In this document: piece by piece, positions 24,819-32,862 of the stretch
Layout of the letters: each line of letters begins with the position of its first letter
How positions within the stretch are numbered: the first letter of the stretch is position 1
NCBI RefSeq assembly: GCF_004799515.1
Contig: NZ_SSMX01000003.1
Location: 1-64,000 of the forward strand
Direction of reading: 5' to 3'
DNA length: 64,000 bases
DNA from: Phenylobacterium sp.
GTDB lineage: Bacteria; Pseudomonadota; Alphaproteobacteria; Caulobacterales; Caulobacteraceae
Position numbers and translations under genes: made by a program
The notes under the pieces: model-generated
Databases searched by the model: none
Told to the model about the DNA's origin: nothing
The model's input: the letters and a program-made list of their open reading frames with translations, nothing else

Positions 24819-25721
24819 CTACTTCGGCATCGGGATCGACCAGACCTTGCCCGCCCCGCGCTCGCTGATCCACAGGGTGTCGCCGGCCGGCTCCACCCCG
24901 GTCGGCGTCTTCAAGCCGTCCTTCAGGACCGTGACGTGGGCGGTGTCGCCGGTGACGGTCAGCGCGTCCACCCGGCCGCCCCCGTTCTCGGCGACGAACA
25001 GCTTGCCCCCCGCCGCCCGCATGCCGTCGGGCCCCTTCACCGGCGCATCCATCCAGATGTCCACCGGCGCGCCCGGCTTGCCTGCGGCGTCCACGGGGAT
25101 GCGGTAGAGCTTGTTGAACGAGACGTTGTTCACATAGAGCACGCCGTTCAGGAAGGTGATGCCGTCCACGCCGTTCAGCAGGCGGTTGTCGAGGAACAGC
25201 TCCGCCTGGGTCGCGCCGGGCGCCAGGCGGTAGAGCTTCGCGTTGGCGGTGTCGGTGATGTAGAGCGCCTTGTCCGGCCCAACGGCGAAGTCGTTGCAGG
25301 TCGAGTTGTCGCCCGGCAAGTCCCAGCGCAGCTTCTCCTTGCCGGTCTTCAGGTCGAACCCGCGCAGGCTGGTGTGGCGCTTGACCGGCGTCGAGCCGGG
25401 CGTGGGCGTCAGTTGGCAGGTCCAGAGCGTGCCGGCGGCGCCGTCCGCCAGCTGGCCGAAGAAGAAGGTGCCCGGGCCCTCGGCGCTGGCGTCGACGAAG
25501 CGCTCGGCCGTCGTCGCGCCCTTCTTGACCCGGTAGACGAAGGGCGAGCTGGCGCTGCCGGCGATCACGGACCCGTCCGGGGCGACGGTCAGGCTTTCCG
25601 GCTGCGACTTCTCGTCCTGGATCAGGATCTCGGCGGCGGCCGCCCGCCCGGCGAGGCCGCCCAGGGCCAGGGCTGGGGCCAGGGCCAGCGCCGCCAGGGC
25701 GGCCGTCTTCGCAAAGCTCAT
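24819..25721 (-). CDS. exported SMP-30/gluconolactonase-like beta-propeller protein
   Basis: 300 aa. A signal peptide (TAALAALALAPALALGG...AAA) precedes repeated propeller blades: PESLTVAPDGSVIAGSASS, CNDFAVGPDKALYITDTANAKLYRL, GVDGITFLNGVLYVNNVSFNKLYRI, GPDGMRAAGGKLFVAENGGGRVD. The Glu, Asn and Asp in such blades bind the metal of SMP-30-type lactonases. The activity is not proven. Start at ATG 25721 because GGGGAG lies six bases upstream. A second ATG at 25736 is less well placed. It lies 38 bp upstream of the esterase gene, so the three genes are probably one transcript. Confidence 0.82.
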   Translation of the reverse strand: MSFAKTAALAALALAPALALGGLAGRAAAAEILIQDEKSQPESLTVAPDGSVIAGSASSPFVYRVKKGATTAERFVDASAEGPGTFFFGQLADGAAGTLWTCQLTPTPGSTPVKRHTSLRGFDLKTGKEKLRWDLPGDNSTCNDFAVGPDKALYITDTANAKLYRLAPGATQAELFLDNRLLNGVDGITFLNGVLYVNNVSFNKLYRIPVDAAGKPGAPVDIWMDAPVKGPDGMRAAGGKLFVAENGGGRVDALTVTGDTAHVTVLKDGLKTPTGVEPAGDTLWISERGAGKVWSIPMPK

Positions 25722-25770
25722 GATCGCTCCCCTCATGTTCGTTCCCCTTTGGCCGTGCGGCCTGGCGTGG

Positions 25771-25953
25771 CTAGGGCCGGTTCGCCAGGGCGTCCTCGAT
25801 CTCGCGCAGTTCCTGCTCCAGCGCCGCGACCACGCTGCGGCTGTCCGGCGCGCCGCCGATGCTGGAGGGTGCGCGCAGGATCTCCAGCTCCCGGCGCAGC
25901 CGGTCGCGGGCTTCGATCAACTGGTCGCGGAGCGGGGCGTCGGGATCGGACAT
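25771..25953 (-). CDS. small coiled-coil protein of unknown function
   Basis: 60 aa, no signal peptide. It is almost entirely charged helix (LRDQLIEARDRLRRELEIL and VVAALEQELREIEDALANRP) split by a Gly/Ser/Pro hinge, so a helical hairpin or coiled-coil dimer is likely. Codon use matches the genome, and the frame occupies what would otherwise be a gene-free strand between two transcription units. Similar tiny Caulobacteraceae proteins exist as far as I recall. Function unknown. Confidence 0.55.
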   Translation of the reverse strand: MSDPDAPLRDQLIEARDRLRRELEILRAPSSIGGAPDSRSVVAALEQELREIEDALANRP

Positions 25954-26094
25954 CGGCCCACTCTAGGGCGTCCGGCCGCAACGCCAAGCCCGCGAGGGAC
26001 TGTTCGCGCCGCCGCAGGCGGACTAAGGCGTGACGGGACGGCGCGCATCGCGCGGCGCCGCCCACCTCTACAACAGCTCCAGGACGCCCTCACG

Positions 26095-26589
26095 ATGAGA
26101 CTGAATTGGCTGGGGGCGCTCGCCCTCGCAGGCGCGTGCCTGACGCCGCTCGCCGCGGAAGCTCAGGCCCCGGCCGCCGCGGCCCCTGTCGGGGCCATCC
26201 CGCAGAACCCGGTCGACTACCTCGCGGCCAACGCCAAGCAGCCGGGCGTCCAGACCCTGCCGTCCGGCCTGCAGTACAAGGTCATCCAGTCCGGGCCGCC
26301 GGGGCCGTCTCCCAAGGCCGGCGACGTGATCAAGGTCCACTACGAAGGCGCCCTGACCACCGGCCAGGTGTTCGACTCCTCCATCGCCCGCGGCAAGCCG
26401 CTGATCATGCCGCTGGCCAACCTGGTCCCGGCCTGGATGGAAGCCCTGCCGCGCATGCACGTGGGCGACGAGTGGATGCTCTATGTCCCGCCGGCCCTAG
26501 GCTACGGCCCCGACGGCTCCGGTCCCATCCCGCCGAACGCCGTCCTGGTGTTCCGGGTCAAGCTGCTGGGCATGCTCAGCGCCGACTGA
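26095..26589 (+). CDS. exported FKBP-type peptidyl-prolyl cis-trans isomerase
   Basis: 164 aa. The signal peptide ends EAQA. An Ala/Pro linker and a short helical dimer-type segment (NPVDYLAANAKQPGVQTLPSGLQYKV) precede one FKBP domain: AGDVIKVHYEGALTTGQVFDSSIARGKP, PAWMEALPRMHVGDEWMLYVPPALGYG and IPPNAVLVFRVKLLG. The Tyr, Phe, Asp and Trp-site residues of FKBP are visible (MEALPRM replaces the usual EGL). It helps fold periplasmic or outer-membrane proteins. ATG 26095 is the first start with a proper leader. Confidence 0.92.
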   Translation: MRLNWLGALALAGACLTPLAAEAQAPAAAAPVGAIPQNPVDYLAANAKQPGVQTLPSGLQYKVIQSGPPGPSPKAGDVIKVHYEGALTTGQVFDSSIARGKPLIMPLANLVPAWMEALPRMHVGDEWMLYVPPALGYGPDGSGPIPPNAVLVFRVKLLGMLSAD

Positions 26590-26748
26590 GGCCTCCGGCA
26601 AGGCGGTTTGGCGAAATAGTGCGACGCGAGGCCGACCAGGCCCTATCGCTGGTCGATGGTCGACGTTCCCAGCTAAGCCGCCGTCCAGCCTTCCGCGCCT
26701 CGCAGCGTCTGGGGAGCGATCCGCCGCTTTGCGCCGCTGCGCCTGCTG

Positions 26749-27567
26749 GTGATCGGGTTCATCCAGCTGACCGCCCTTGGGTTCACCCTGGCGTTCCACT
26801 TCGAGTACCCCAAGGCGCACAAGGGCCTGCCCTATCTGCCGGCCATCGACTGGATCGGGACGCTAGGTCTGTGCCTGGGACTGATGGGGCTCTACGCCCT
26901 CTTGGTGCGGCTGTTCGAGGCGCGTTGGCCCGGCGAGGTCAGGCCGCGGCCGCTGCTGCTGGGCTGCGGCGCGCTGCTCGGCCTGGGTCTCTTCTGCACG
27001 GTCTACGCCATCTACGCGATGATGGGCGTGGCTAGCTTCCGGGGCGTCAACGGCCTCGATGGCGTTGGCGGGGTCCTGCTGGTCGCCATCGTCGCCGGGT
27101 TCGGCGAGGAGATCCTGTTCCGCGGCGTCGTCTTCCGTGTGCTGGAAGAGAGCCTCGGCACCCTGCTGGCGGTGACCCTGTCGGCAGCCCTGTTCGGCCT
27201 GATGCACGCGGGGAATCCCGGCGCCACGACCTTCAGCAGCGTGGCCATCGCGATCGAGGCCGGCGGCATGCTGGCCTGCGCCTACATCTGGAGCCGGAGC
27301 CTTTGGCCGCCGATCGGCATCCACCTGGCCTGGAACTTCACCCAGGGCGGCCTCTTCAGCCAGCCGATCTCCGGGCAGGCCGCGACCGGCCTCCTGAACT
27401 TTCCTCTGTCGCCGATGGCGAACCCCTTGATCACCGGCGGCGCCTTCGGCCCGGAGGCCTCCGTCGTTTCGCTGGCCGTGTGCGTCAGCCTGGGCGCGGT
27501 GTTCCTGGTCCTCGCCATCCGCGCGGGACGCTGGCGGCCGCTCAGCTTCCGGCTGCTGCTCGACTAG
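26749..27567 (+). CDS. CPBP-family intramembrane protease
   Basis: 272 aa, about seven to eight membrane helices. The CPBP (Abi/CAAX-protease) motifs are Glu120-Glu121 in EEILFRGVVFR, a second-motif LFGLMHAGNP, and HLAWNFTQG with His and Asn. In the family the two Glu and the His act on transmembrane substrates or prenylated proteins. The start is uncertain. The only standard initiator is GTG 26749, but the frame is open back to 26677 and encodes PRSVWGAIRRFAPLRLL, which looks like a genuine cytoplasmic leader. A non-canonical or missed start is possible. Confidence 0.8.
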   Translation: MIGFIQLTALGFTLAFHFEYPKAHKGLPYLPAIDWIGTLGLCLGLMGLYALLVRLFEARWPGEVRPRPLLLGCGALLGLGLFCTVYAIYAMMGVASFRGVNGLDGVGGVLLVAIVAGFGEEILFRGVVFRVLEESLGTLLAVTLSAALFGLMHAGNPGATTFSSVAIAIEAGGMLACAYIWSRSLWPPIGIHLAWNFTQGGLFSQPISGQAATGLLNFPLSPMANPLITGGAFGPEASVVSLAVCVSLGAVFLVLAIRAGRWRPLSFRLLLD

Positions 27568-27594
27568 ACGCCGGCGCCGCCCGAGCCGGTCGCC

Positions 27595-28170
27595 CTAGGG
27601 CGCGGACGCCAGGTAGGCGTTCGGGTCTTTCAGGAAATCACGGAAGTCAGCCACGCAGGCCAACCAGGCGGTGATCTGGCTCTTCATCCGATCACGGCTA
27701 TCCTCGGCGAACAGCAGGGTCGAATAGACCACATGCGGCTTGCTCTGCCGGTCCTCATAGCCGCGGCACATCGCTGAGCTCTGGTTGTAGGCGTTGAGCT
27801 GGGCGAAGGACGGCCCCGCCTGGTCGACCAGGTTGTCGAACAGCACCGCCTTGCAGCCACGGCCCTGGGGACTGCAGCCGGCGTACTGGGCGGAAAAGGT
27901 GGCCGCCGTCGAGGCCACCGTCACCATCGTCGTCCCATCCTCCCGGCGCACAACCTGGGTCTTGGCGCCGGCGCTGGAGAGCAGCGCCGCCAGGCTTGCC
28001 GGATCACGGGCGTCGAACTCGGCTTCTGCGGCCTTGGCGGCGGGCGCGGCGGGCGCGGGCGCCTTGGGCGCAGCGGCGGCCTTGGCGGGCGCCGGCGCGG
28101 GAGCGGCGGCGGCGGCGGGCCCCAGGGCCAGCACGGCGGCGATCGTCAGGAGGGAGATCTTCCACAACAT
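27595..28170 (-). CDS. exported YbjN-domain protein
   Basis: 191 aa. Signal peptide then a long Ala/Pro/Lys-rich linker (residues ~22-48), followed by a YbjN-type domain: DPASLAALLSSAGAKTQVVRREDGTTMVTV and FDNLVDQAGPSFAQLNAYNQ with later helix ARTAYFAEDSRD-like LLFAEDSRDRMKSQITAWLA. YbjN folds resemble type III secretion chaperones and are linked to sensory or stress functions in enterics. The role here is unknown. It is convergent with the CPBP gene and divergent from the SPFH gene. Confidence 0.78.
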   Translation of the reverse strand: MLWKISLLTIAAVLALGPAAAAAPAPAPAKAAAAPKAPAPAAPAAKAAEAEFDARDPASLAALLSSAGAKTQVVRREDGTTMVTVASTAATFSAQYAGCSPQGRGCKAVLFDNLVDQAGPSFAQLNAYNQSSAMCRGYEDRQSKPHVVYSTLLFAEDSRDRMKSQITAWLACVADFRDFLKDPNAYLASAP

Positions 28171-28285
28171 GGCCGAGCGCTAGCAGACCTGACCGGCCGG
28201 CGCGAGCTTGGCCGTGCGGCATGGGTTTCCGTGGCGTCCGGACCCGCGCCGTTCTAGGCTCCGCGGCAAAACCGGGGAGGGTTTC

Positions 28286-29296
28286 ATGATCGTGGCCGTG
28301 GGCGTCGTTGTCGTCCTGCTGTTGGCGCTTGTGGTGGCGCTGGGGGCGATCAAGATCGTGCCGCAAGGCCGCGAATACACGGTCGAGCGGTTCGGCCGCT
28401 ACACCCGCACGCTCAAGCCCGGCATCAGCTTCCTGACCCCCTTCGTCGAAGGCATCGGCCAGAAGATCAACCTGATGGAGGAGGTGCTGGAGGTCCCGCA
28501 GCAGGAGGTGATCACCAAGGACAACGTCACCGTCCAGGTGGACGCCATCGTCTTCATCCAGGTGATGGACGCCGCGGCCGCCGCCTACCGGGTGACCAAC
28601 CTGCACTTCGCCATCACCCAGCTGACCATGACCAACCTGCGCACCGTGGTCGGCAACATGGAGCTGGACGAGGTGCTTTCGCAGCGCGACCACATCAACT
28701 CGCGGCTGCTGGAGGTCATCGACGCGGCGACCAACCCCTGGGGCGTCAAGGTGGCGCGCATCGAGATCAAGGACCTGCAGCCGCCGCCGGACATCACCAA
28801 CGCCATGGCCCGCCAGATGAAGGCCGAGCGCGAGCGGCGCGCGGTGATCACCGAGGCCGACGGCGAGAAATCCGCCGCCATCGCCCGCGCCGAGGGCTCC
28901 AAGCAGTCGGCCATCCTGGAGGCCGAGGGCCGCAAGGAGGCCGCCTTCCGCGACGCCGAGGCGCGGGAACGCTCCGCCCAGGCCGAGGCCAAGGCCACCG
29001 AGATGGTCTCCACCGCCATCGCCCAGGGCGACGTCAACGCCATCAACTACTTCATCGCCCAGAAGTACGTGGAGGCCTTCGGCAAGCTGGCCGAAAGCCC
29101 GCAGCAGCGCACGGTGATCGTGCCCGCCGACATGGCCTCGCTGGTGGGCTCCATCGCCGGCATCGGCGAGCTGGTGAGGACCGCCCAGGCCGAGCAGCCG
29201 CCGGTCCCGCCGCAGCGGCCCCGTGCGCCGCCGGCCCCGCCGCCGCCGCGGGGCGGCCCGGCCGTGCCGCCCACCGTCCCGCCGAGAGCAGGCTGA
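28286..29296 (+). CDS. qmcA: SPFH/band-7 membrane protein (QmcA/stomatin-like)
   Basis: 336 aa. One N-terminal membrane helix ([18 protein letters not shown]), then a complete SPFH domain: [80 protein letters not shown] long Ala/Glu-rich coiled coil ([15 protein letters not shown] ... [15 protein letters not shown]) and a Pro-rich tail follow. These proteins form membrane microdomain rings and pair with NfeD partners. Start chosen at ATG 28286, preceded by GGGGAGG. The NfeD gene begins three bases after the stop. Confidence 0.92.
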   Translation: MIVAVGVVVVLLLALVVALGAIKIVPQGREYTVERFGRYTRTLKPGISFLTPFVEGIGQKINLMEEVLEVPQQEVITKDNVTVQVDAIVFIQVMDAAAAAYRVTNLHFAITQLTMTNLRTVVGNMELDEVLSQRDHINSRLLEVIDAATNPWGVKVARIEIKDLQPPPDITNAMARQMKAERERRAVITEADGEKSAAIARAEGSKQSAILEAEGRKEAAFRDAEARERSAQAEAKATEMVSTAIAQGDVNAINYFIAQKYVEAFGKLAESPQQRTVIVPADMASLVGSIAGIGELVRTAQAEQPPVPPQRPRAPPAPPPPRGGPAVPPTVPPRAG

Positions 29297-29299
29297 GCC

Positions 29300-29761
29300 A
29301 TGGCGGACCCGATGAGCCTCTATCTGGCGCATCCCCTGTGGACCTGGCTCGCGGTCGGGGCCCTGTTCCTGGCGGTGGAGGTGATGACCGGCTCGAGCTG
29401 GCTCTTGTGGCCGGCGGGCTCGGCGGCGGTCACGGCCTTCCTGGCCAAGTACGCGGGCCTCAGCCCCAGCGAGGCGGCCCTGGTCTTCGCGCTGCTCACC
29501 ATTTCCTCGGCGCTGCTGGCCCGGCGCTATCTGCCGAAGTCCTGGCTGCGCCGCACCGGCCAGGACATCAACGACACCACGGCCCGCCTGGTGGGCCGCC
29601 AGGGCCGTGCGGTCACCGCCTTCGCCGCCCGCTCCGGCCGGGTGTTCGTCGATGGCAAGGAATGGCCGGCGGAGCTGGAGGATGGCGAGGCCCTGGCCGC
29701 CGGCGCGCGCGTCGAAGTGACCGGGGTCGCGGGCGCGCACCTGACGGTCCGCGGCGCCTGA
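29300..29761 (+). CDS. nfeD: NfeD-family membrane protein
   Basis: 153 aa. Three N-terminal membrane helices (LWTWLAVGALFLAVEVM, SSWLLWPAGSAAVTAFLAK, ALVFALLTISSALLA) then a C-terminal OB-fold domain: LVGRQGRAVTAFAARSGRVFVDGKEWPAELEDGEALAAGARVEV. This short NfeD1b form is the usual partner of stomatin-like SPFH proteins and probably binds its C-terminus in the membrane. The three-base gap to qmcA marks a two-gene operon. Confidence 0.92.
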   Translation: MADPMSLYLAHPLWTWLAVGALFLAVEVMTGSSWLLWPAGSAAVTAFLAKYAGLSPSEAALVFALLTISSALLARRYLPKSWLRRTGQDINDTTARLVGRQGRAVTAFAARSGRVFVDGKEWPAELEDGEALAAGARVEVTGVAGAHLTVRGA

Positions 29762-29813
29762 ACCTTGGGCCCTTCCGCCCGCGGAGCGTCAACCGGTGTT
29801 CGCTAAATCCTTG

Positions 29814-29830
29814 GAAGTTCGCCGAACTTC
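29814..29830. promoter_or_regulatory. 17-bp palindrome upstream of the cysteine-repeat gene
   Basis: GAAGTTCGCCGAACTTC is a perfect palindrome around one central base (29822). It lies five bases after GCTAAATC (29802-29809), which matches the GCTANAWC -10 element of Caulobacter housekeeping promoters, so it sits where a repressor operator would overlap the transcription start. Direct copies of GCCCTCAT follow at 29831-29852. No -35 box is obvious. The site is 103 bases from the ATG at 29933. Confidence 0.45.
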
Positions 29831-29932
29831 GCCCTCATTACGCCCTCATCTTGACCCCCGGGAGGTTCATGGCGCTTATGTGCGCCGAACGGGCGGAATG
29901 CCCCCATGGAACGTCCAGGAGAAGCTGAAGTC

Positions 29933-31252
29933 ATGAGGCCAATGAGATTGGGGCTGCTGGCCGCCCTCATCGTCGCGGTGATGGCGCCTGTCACCGCCAT
30001 GGCGGCCGCGAAGGCCCCCACCGTCGACGCCGACTCGCGCAAGGCCGGCATGGCCGCCGCTCCAGCCATCGTCCAGGCCGCCGGCGTAAGCTGCCAGGTC
30101 TCCGACGCGCGTCTGGCCGGCAAGTCGCCGCCCGACAAGAAGACCGGCTCGCTCGGCGCCACCGTCTATGAGGTCGCCTGCGGCTCCACGGGCATCGGCT
30201 TCCTGATCCAGGCGCCGGCCACCGGCGCGCCGACCATCTTCAGCTGCCTGGTGGCCAACTATCCGGCCGACATGGGCACGCCGCCCAATCCCTGCATCCT
30301 GCCGGACAACCAGAACCTGAAGGGCGGCATCGCGGCCCTGGCCACCAAGGCCAAGGTGCCCTGCGCGCCGGACAAGGTCCGCGGCATCGGCCAGACCGCC
30401 ACCAACACCGTGATCGAGATGTCGTGCCCCAGCGGCTCCGGCTACATCGTCCTGGCCGCGGCGCCCCTCGATCTGACCAAAGACGCCACGTCGATGAACT
30501 GCCTGGCGTATGACGCGGCCAACTCCAACGTGAAGTGCATGTTGAGCCAGCCGGCCCAGCGCGTCGCTGTCGCGGACAAGATCGCCTCCCAGGCCCAGCC
30601 CAACTGCACGGTCAAGGACCGCCGCTTCGTCGGCCTGCTCACCGACGGCACCGAGGGCTACGAGTTCGCCTGCAACGACGGCAAGGGCTACATCGTCAAG
30701 GTGAACAGCCAGGGCGCGGTCGCCGAGACGCTGGATTGCGCCAAGCTCTCGGGCAGCAGCTGCACGCTGACCGACACCCGCGCGGCCACCGCCGAACAGG
30801 CCGGCCTCTACACCAAGCTGGCCAAGAACGCCGGCTCCAACTGCACCGTCAGCCGCTATGCGATCTTCCCGGCGCAGGGCGACAAGGAAGTGGTGGAACT
30901 GGTCTGCTCCGACGGCAACGGCGCCATCGGCATGTTCCCGGCCACCGGCAAGGGCGCGGTCCTCGACTGCGGCCACGCCCTGATCGCCGGCTACCGCTGC
31001 ACGCTCGGCAAGGCCGATCTGGAAGGCCTGACCGCCGACCTGAAGAAACTCGACAAGAAGGACTGCACGGTCTCTTCGACCGGCTCGCCGCTGAAGGCGC
31101 CGGACGGCTCGATCCGGCTGGAAGTGGCCTGCGCCGACGGCCTGCCGGGCTACATGATGACCTTCGCCGACCCGACGGCGCCGGCGAAGGAAGCCACCGG
31201 CTGCGCCTTCGTGGGCACCTGCGTCCTGCCGACGAACAAGAAGAAGGGCTAA
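29933..31252 (+). CDS. exported protein of five tandem four-cysteine modules
   Basis: 439 aa. A signal peptide (LGLLAALIVAVMAPVTAMA) is followed by five repeats of about 80 residues. Each repeat holds exactly four Cys: 54/83/105/121, 144/165/190/202, 225/247/269/277, 304/325/346/356, 378/400/424/430. These are the only 20 Cys in the protein. The repeated core reads C-x-V-x-D-x-R, a polar loop, then E(F/V/L)xCxDGxGYxV, LDCxxL and xCxL, so each module is probably a small disulfide-braced beta domain. I know no family name and no function. The ATG at 29933 follows GGAGAAG. A strong hairpin terminator lies 28 bp after the stop. Confidence 0.85.
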   Translation: MRPMRLGLLAALIVAVMAPVTAMAAAKAPTVDADSRKAGMAAAPAIVQAAGVSCQVSDARLAGKSPPDKKTGSLGATVYEVACGSTGIGFLIQAPATGAPTIFSCLVANYPADMGTPPNPCILPDNQNLKGGIAALATKAKVPCAPDKVRGIGQTATNTVIEMSCPSGSGYIVLAAAPLDLTKDATSMNCLAYDAANSNVKCMLSQPAQRVAVADKIASQAQPNCTVKDRRFVGLLTDGTEGYEFACNDGKGYIVKVNSQGAVAETLDCAKLSGSSCTLTDTRAATAEQAGLYTKLAKNAGSNCTVSRYAIFPAQGDKEVVELVCSDGNGAIGMFPATGKGAVLDCGHALIAGYRCTLGKADLEGLTADLKKLDKKDCTVSSTGSPLKAPDGSIRLEVACADGLPGYMMTFADPTAPAKEATGCAFVGTCVLPTNKKKG

Positions 31253-31279
31253 GGCCCGGGCTTCATGGCTGACCGATCA

Positions 31280-31307
31280 GGCCCGCGGGGTTCGCACCCC
31301 GCGGGCC
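31280..31307. terminator. bidirectional terminator hairpin
   Basis: GGCCCGCGGGG (31280-31290) pairs perfectly with CCCCGCGGGCC (31297-31307) around a six-base loop TTCGCA. It lies between the converging cysteine-repeat gene and the ThDP-enzyme gene, 28 and 14 bases from their stops. Only a short T-rich stretch (TCTTCAT) follows. Confidence 0.7.
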
Positions 31308-31320
31308 TCTTCATGTCCGG

Positions 31321-32862
31321 CTAGATCACCGCCTCGATGAAGGTCGGGCCGGTCTGGGCCATGGCGGCGGCGAAGGCGGCCTCGAAGGCTTCGGCGGTCT
31401 CGCAGCGGACCGCCGGCACGCCCATGCCCTGGGCCAGCGCGACGAAGTCGGTGCGGGGATCGCCGAGGTCCAGCAGCTTCTTCGCCGAGGGTCCGGCCTC
31501 GCCGGCGCCGGTCCGCTGCATCTCCACATTGAGGATGCGGTAGGTGTAGTTGGCGAACACCACGACGGTCACGTCGAGGCTCTCGCGCGCCATCGTCCAG
31601 AGCGACTGGATCGTGTACATCGCCGCCCCGTCGCCGTTCAGCGAGATCACCTTGCGGTCGGGCGCGGCCACCGCGGCGCCGATGGCCAGCGGCAGGCCCG
31701 CCCCGATCGCCCCGCCGGTCAGCGCCAGCACCTCGTGCGGCCGCGCCGTGGCCGCGGCGGCGGCGACGCCCGCGCCGGAGGTGACCGAGTCGTCGCAGAC
31801 GATCGCGTCTTCCGGCATGTGGCGGGCAATGGCGGCGCCGGCCGCATAGGCGTTGAGCTTCCCGGCCTGCGCGGCGTCAGGCAGCTTCAGCGGCTGGACC
31901 GGGCCATGGGTGGGCGCGTTCAGGGCGTCGGCCAGGGCGGTCAGGCCCACGATGGCGTCCTCCGACCGCGCCGCCAGGGTCAGGGTCTCGCAGCCCTCGG
32001 GCGCGAGCACGCTGGGCCGGTTCGGATAGGCGAAGAAGGCGACGGGCAGGGTCGTGCCCACGAAGACCATCAGGTCGACGCCCTCCAGCTCGGCCAGGGC
32101 CATCTCGCCGAAGTACTGCATCCGCTTGGGCGCGAAGACGCCGGCGCCGCGCGAAGTGCGGGCGATGAAGGTGTCGCTGTAGACGGTGACCTCGGCGGCC
32201 TGCAGGCGCGCCGCCTCGGCCAGGCCCTCGGCGAGGCAGGCCTGGCCGCCGATCAGGACGACCGGCTTCTTGGCGGCGCGGATCGCGCGGGCGGCGGCCT
32301 CGACCGCGTCGCCCGAGGGCGCGGGACGCACCGGCTTCTGGGCGATCACCGGCCGGCCCTCGGTCTCCAGCCAGGCGGAGTCCGCCGGCAGGATCAGGCT
32401 GACCGGGCCGCCCGGCGGGCCGAAGCTGGCGGCGACCGCCTCGGCGGCCAGGCCGGCCACGGCGTCGGGGCTGTCGGCGGACTTCACCCACAGCGAGTTG
32501 GGCGCGACGATCGCCGGGATGTCGGAGTTCAGCGGCGCGTCGTACTGGCGGTGATAGGTGGCGTGGTCGCCGATCACATTGACGATCGGGGTGAAGGCGC
32601 GGCGCGCATTGTGCAGGTTGGCCAGGCCGTTGCCGTAGCCCGGGCCCAGGTGCAGCAGGGTGCAGGCCGGCCCGCCGGCGATGCGGCCATAGCCGTCCGC
32701 CGCCCCGGTCGCCACGCCCTCGAACAGGCAGAGCACCGGGCGCATCTTCGGACTGCGGTCCAGGGCGGCGACGAACTGCATCTCGCTGGTGCCGGGGTTG
32801 GCGAAGCAGGCGGTCACCTCATTGGCGACCAGGGTCGAGAGCAGGGCGTCGGCGCCGTTCAT
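31321..32862 (-). CDS. thiamine-diphosphate-dependent enzyme (acetolactate synthase/benzoylformate decarboxylase-like)
   Basis: 513 aa with three domains. The N-terminal Pyr domain has the catalytic Glu48 in LFEGVATGAADGYGR and NPGTSEMQF. The middle domain starts KKPVVLIGGQA. The PP domain contains GDGAAMYTIQSLW...VVFAN, the GDG-N motif that binds Mg and diphosphate. It lacks the FAD-binding features I would expect of true acetolactate synthase large subunits, and no small subunit is nearby. Its ATG overlaps the stop of the upstream acyl-CoA ligase (ATGA), so both probably act in one pathway on an aryl or acyl substrate. The reaction is unknown. Confidence 0.85.
   Translation of the reverse strand: MNGADALLSTLVANEVTACFANPGTSEMQFVAALDRSPKMRPVLCLFEGVATGAADGYGRIAGGPACTLLHLGPGYGNGLANLHNARRAFTPIVNVIGDHATYHRQYDAPLNSDIPAIVAPNSLWVKSADSPDAVAGLAAEAVAASFGPPGGPVSLILPADSAWLETEGRPVIAQKPVRPAPSGDAVEAAARAIRAAKKPVVLIGGQACLAEGLAEAARLQAAEVTVYSDTFIARTSRGAGVFAPKRMQYFGEMALAELEGVDLMVFVGTTLPVAFFAYPNRPSVLAPEGCETLTLAARSEDAIVGLTALADALNAPTHGPVQPLKLPDAAQAGKLNAYAAGAAIARHMPEDAIVCDDSVTSGAGVAAAAATARPHEVLALTGGAIGAGLPLAIGAAVAAPDRKVISLNGDGAAMYTIQSLWTMARESLDVTVVVFANYTYRILNVEMQRTGAGEAGPSAKKLLDLGDPRTDFVALAQGMGVPAVRCETAEAFEAAFAAAMAQTGPTFIEAVI

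Noticed and set aside
28004..29740. Minus-strand open frame of 578 codons
   Set aside because: It is antisense to the SPFH and NfeD genes; the translation is rich in Gly, Asp, His and Leu with no domain.
31280..31310. GGGGTTCGCACCCC stretch resembling a tRNA T-arm
   Set aside because: It is the loop side of an isolated terminator hairpin; there is no anticodon arm, D-arm or acceptor stem around it.
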